Shown in pieces: positions 4,763 to 5,426 of a stretch of DNA of 5,426 bases (positions within the stretch are counted from its first letter, which is position 1; each line of letters begins with the position of its first letter). Position numbers and translations under genes: made by a program. Origin of the DNA: CAYRSA01 sp964494845 (GTDB lineage: Bacteria > Patescibacteriota > Saccharimonadia > Saccharimonadales > JAGQNJ01); NCBI GenBank assembly GCA_964494845.1, contig CAZBSC010000037.1, forward strand, positions 1 through 5,426, in the 5' to 3' direction. The notes below the pieces were generated by a model. That model did no database searches. It was given only the letters and a program-made list of their open reading frames with translations, and had not been told where the DNA came from.

Positions 4763-5335
4763 TTAGGCTTTTGTGTCAGATTCTGCTGGTTTTTCTTGGT
4801 CTTTTGAGGCCTCTTCGTCATTTGTAGTTTCGGTTTTGACGTCTTCTTCTGTAGCAGTTGCTTCAACAGATTCTTCTGTTTTAGTTTCGGCTTCTTCAGG
4901 GGCTTCTGCTACTACTTCTGGCGGTTCGGCAGTGGCAACTTCAGTTTCGGCTACTTCCTCAGGGACTGGCGCATCGGTTTCTGTAGTTGGCTCAACTGGT
5001 TCGTCAGCTGGTTTTTCTACTTTTGGCTGATTCTTGCGTAGCTTTTCAGGGTTTCGAACTGTTCGTTTGATTGGTTCGCTTATCTTAACCCAATCAGGTA
5101 GTTTGACGCCGTTTTTTTTGAAAAGTCTGGCGACCCGATCTGATGGCTGAGCACCGTGCCCGAGATAAAATTCTGCCTTTTCTTTATCAACGGCAAAAGT
5201 TTTGGCATGTGGATCGAAGCTACCAAGTCGATATACAACTCGTCCACTTGTCGGGGTACGTTGTGCCTCTTGAACGATTACTCGGTATTGGGCATTGCCT
5301 TTTCGGCCTGTTCTTTGCAAACGAATAGCTAACAT
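4763..5335 (-). CDS. rpsP: 30S ribosomal protein S16 with long acidic C-terminal tail
   Basis: S16 is a small-subunit protein needed for correct 30S assembly. The first 83 or so residues are a complete S16 domain: MLAIRLQRTGRKGNAQYRVI at the start, GSFDPHAK (38-45) and the conserved GHGAQPSDRVARLFKK (59-74). Bacterial S16 is usually about 80-95 residues. Here a basic linker (84-106) is followed by roughly 84 residues built almost wholly of Glu, Ala, Thr, Val, Pro and Asp, with degenerate short repeats such as PEEVAETEVATAEPPEVV. The tail should be disordered and highly negative. The frame is intact and the tail ends at a TAA, so this is not a read-through artefact of a broken downstream gene. 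The ATG has only a weak purine-rich stretch (AAGAAG) two bases upstream; the start is set by homology. It heads the transcript containing khpA. Confidence 0.97.
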   Translation of the reverse strand: MLAIRLQRTGRKGNAQYRVIVQEAQRTPTSGRVVYRLGSFDPHAKTFAVDKEKAEFYLGHGAQPSDRVARLFKKNGVKLPDWVKISEPIKRTVRNPEKLRKNQPKVEKPADEPVEPTTETDAPVPEEVAETEVATAEPPEVVAEAPEEAETKTEESVEATATEEDVKTETTNDEEASKDQEKPAESDTKA

Positions 5336-5391
5336 ATCTTCTTTATAACTTCTCTTCCTTGTGGATTATTAGACTTATAAAACTATCTTTC

Positions 5392-5410
5392 GCTTATTTT
5401 ACAGATAAGC
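5392..5410. repeat. Inverted repeat over the -10 box of the rpsP promoter
   Basis: GCTTAT (5392-5397) and ATAAGC (5405-5410) are perfect 6-bp inverted arms around a 7-base centre. They overlap the TAAAAT box of the rpsP promoter. No T-run follows on either strand, so a terminator is unlikely; an operator or a chance repeat are the options. Confidence 0.4.
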
Positions 5411-5424
5411 ACCTCTGTTGTCAA
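5396..5424 (-). promoter_or_regulatory. Strong promoter upstream of rpsP
   Basis: TTGACA (5424-5419) and TAAAAT (5401-5396) are spaced by 17 bp on the minus strand: eleven of twelve consensus bases. The start point would lie near 5389, giving an rpsP leader of about 54 bases. The -10 box sits inside a small inverted repeat (5392-5410). Confidence 0.8.
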
Positions 5425-5426
5425 CT

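Noticed and set aside
4780..5010. Tandem DNA repeat in the S16 tail
   Set aside because: The repeated TTCTTC/TTCTGT-like words are too degenerate to define a unit; they reflect Glu- and Thr-rich coding.
4475..5328. Plus-strand frames antisense to khpA and rpsP, including a Ser/Ala/Thr/Val-rich one at 4773-5030
   Set aside because: The Ser-rich frame is simply the complement of the Glu-rich codons of the S16 tail; the others oppose the conserved KH and S16 domains.

Overview
The window is a compact stretch of bacterial chromosome with moderate-to-low GC. It holds eight protein genes, very short intergenic gaps and no RNA genes, mobile elements or CRISPR. Several traits suggest a member of the Patescibacteria/CPR, plausibly Saccharibacteria: a short TrmD, a ribosomal protein S16 and a KhpA-type KH protein that both carry long acidic tails, an rpsP-khp pair with no rimM between khp and trmD and no rplS after trmD, and first genes of transcription units whose start codons sit directly behind -10 boxes. 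The phylum call is inference, because no rRNA is present.

Left part (1-2345): a DHA2-type (14-TM) MFS exporter, cut by the window edge, runs leftward. Divergent from it is an AI-2E/UPF0118 family membrane protein, followed 23 bp later by a 63-residue, two-helix membrane protein with an ideal Shine-Dalgarno. The last two probably form one transcript. They converge on sodC with a 6-bp gap.

Middle (2346-3554), minus strand: a Cu/Zn superoxide dismutase with a full metal-ligand set but no signal peptide and extra cysteines, and upstream of it trmD (tRNA m1G37 methyltransferase). TrmD ends about 35-40 residues earlier than the E. coli enzyme and has Glu where E. coli has the catalytic Asp169.

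Right part (3555-5426): rpsP and a KH-domain RNA-binding gene (khpA-like) run leftward from a strong promoter at the window edge. Between khpA and trmD, an unrecognised gene for an exported or anchored four-cysteine protein lies in the opposite orientation. It is driven by a perfect TTGACA-17 bp-TATAAT promoter whose predicted start point is the A of the ATG. This insertion separates trmD from the rpsP transcript. trmD has its own back-to-back promoter, which also lies directly against its GTG start.

Most of the window is translation and RNA-modification housekeeping plus envelope transport and oxidative-stress functions. The least explained parts are the four-cysteine exported protein, the 63-residue membrane protein, the acidic tails on S16 and KhpA, and the apparent mixture of leaderless and Shine-Dalgarno starts.
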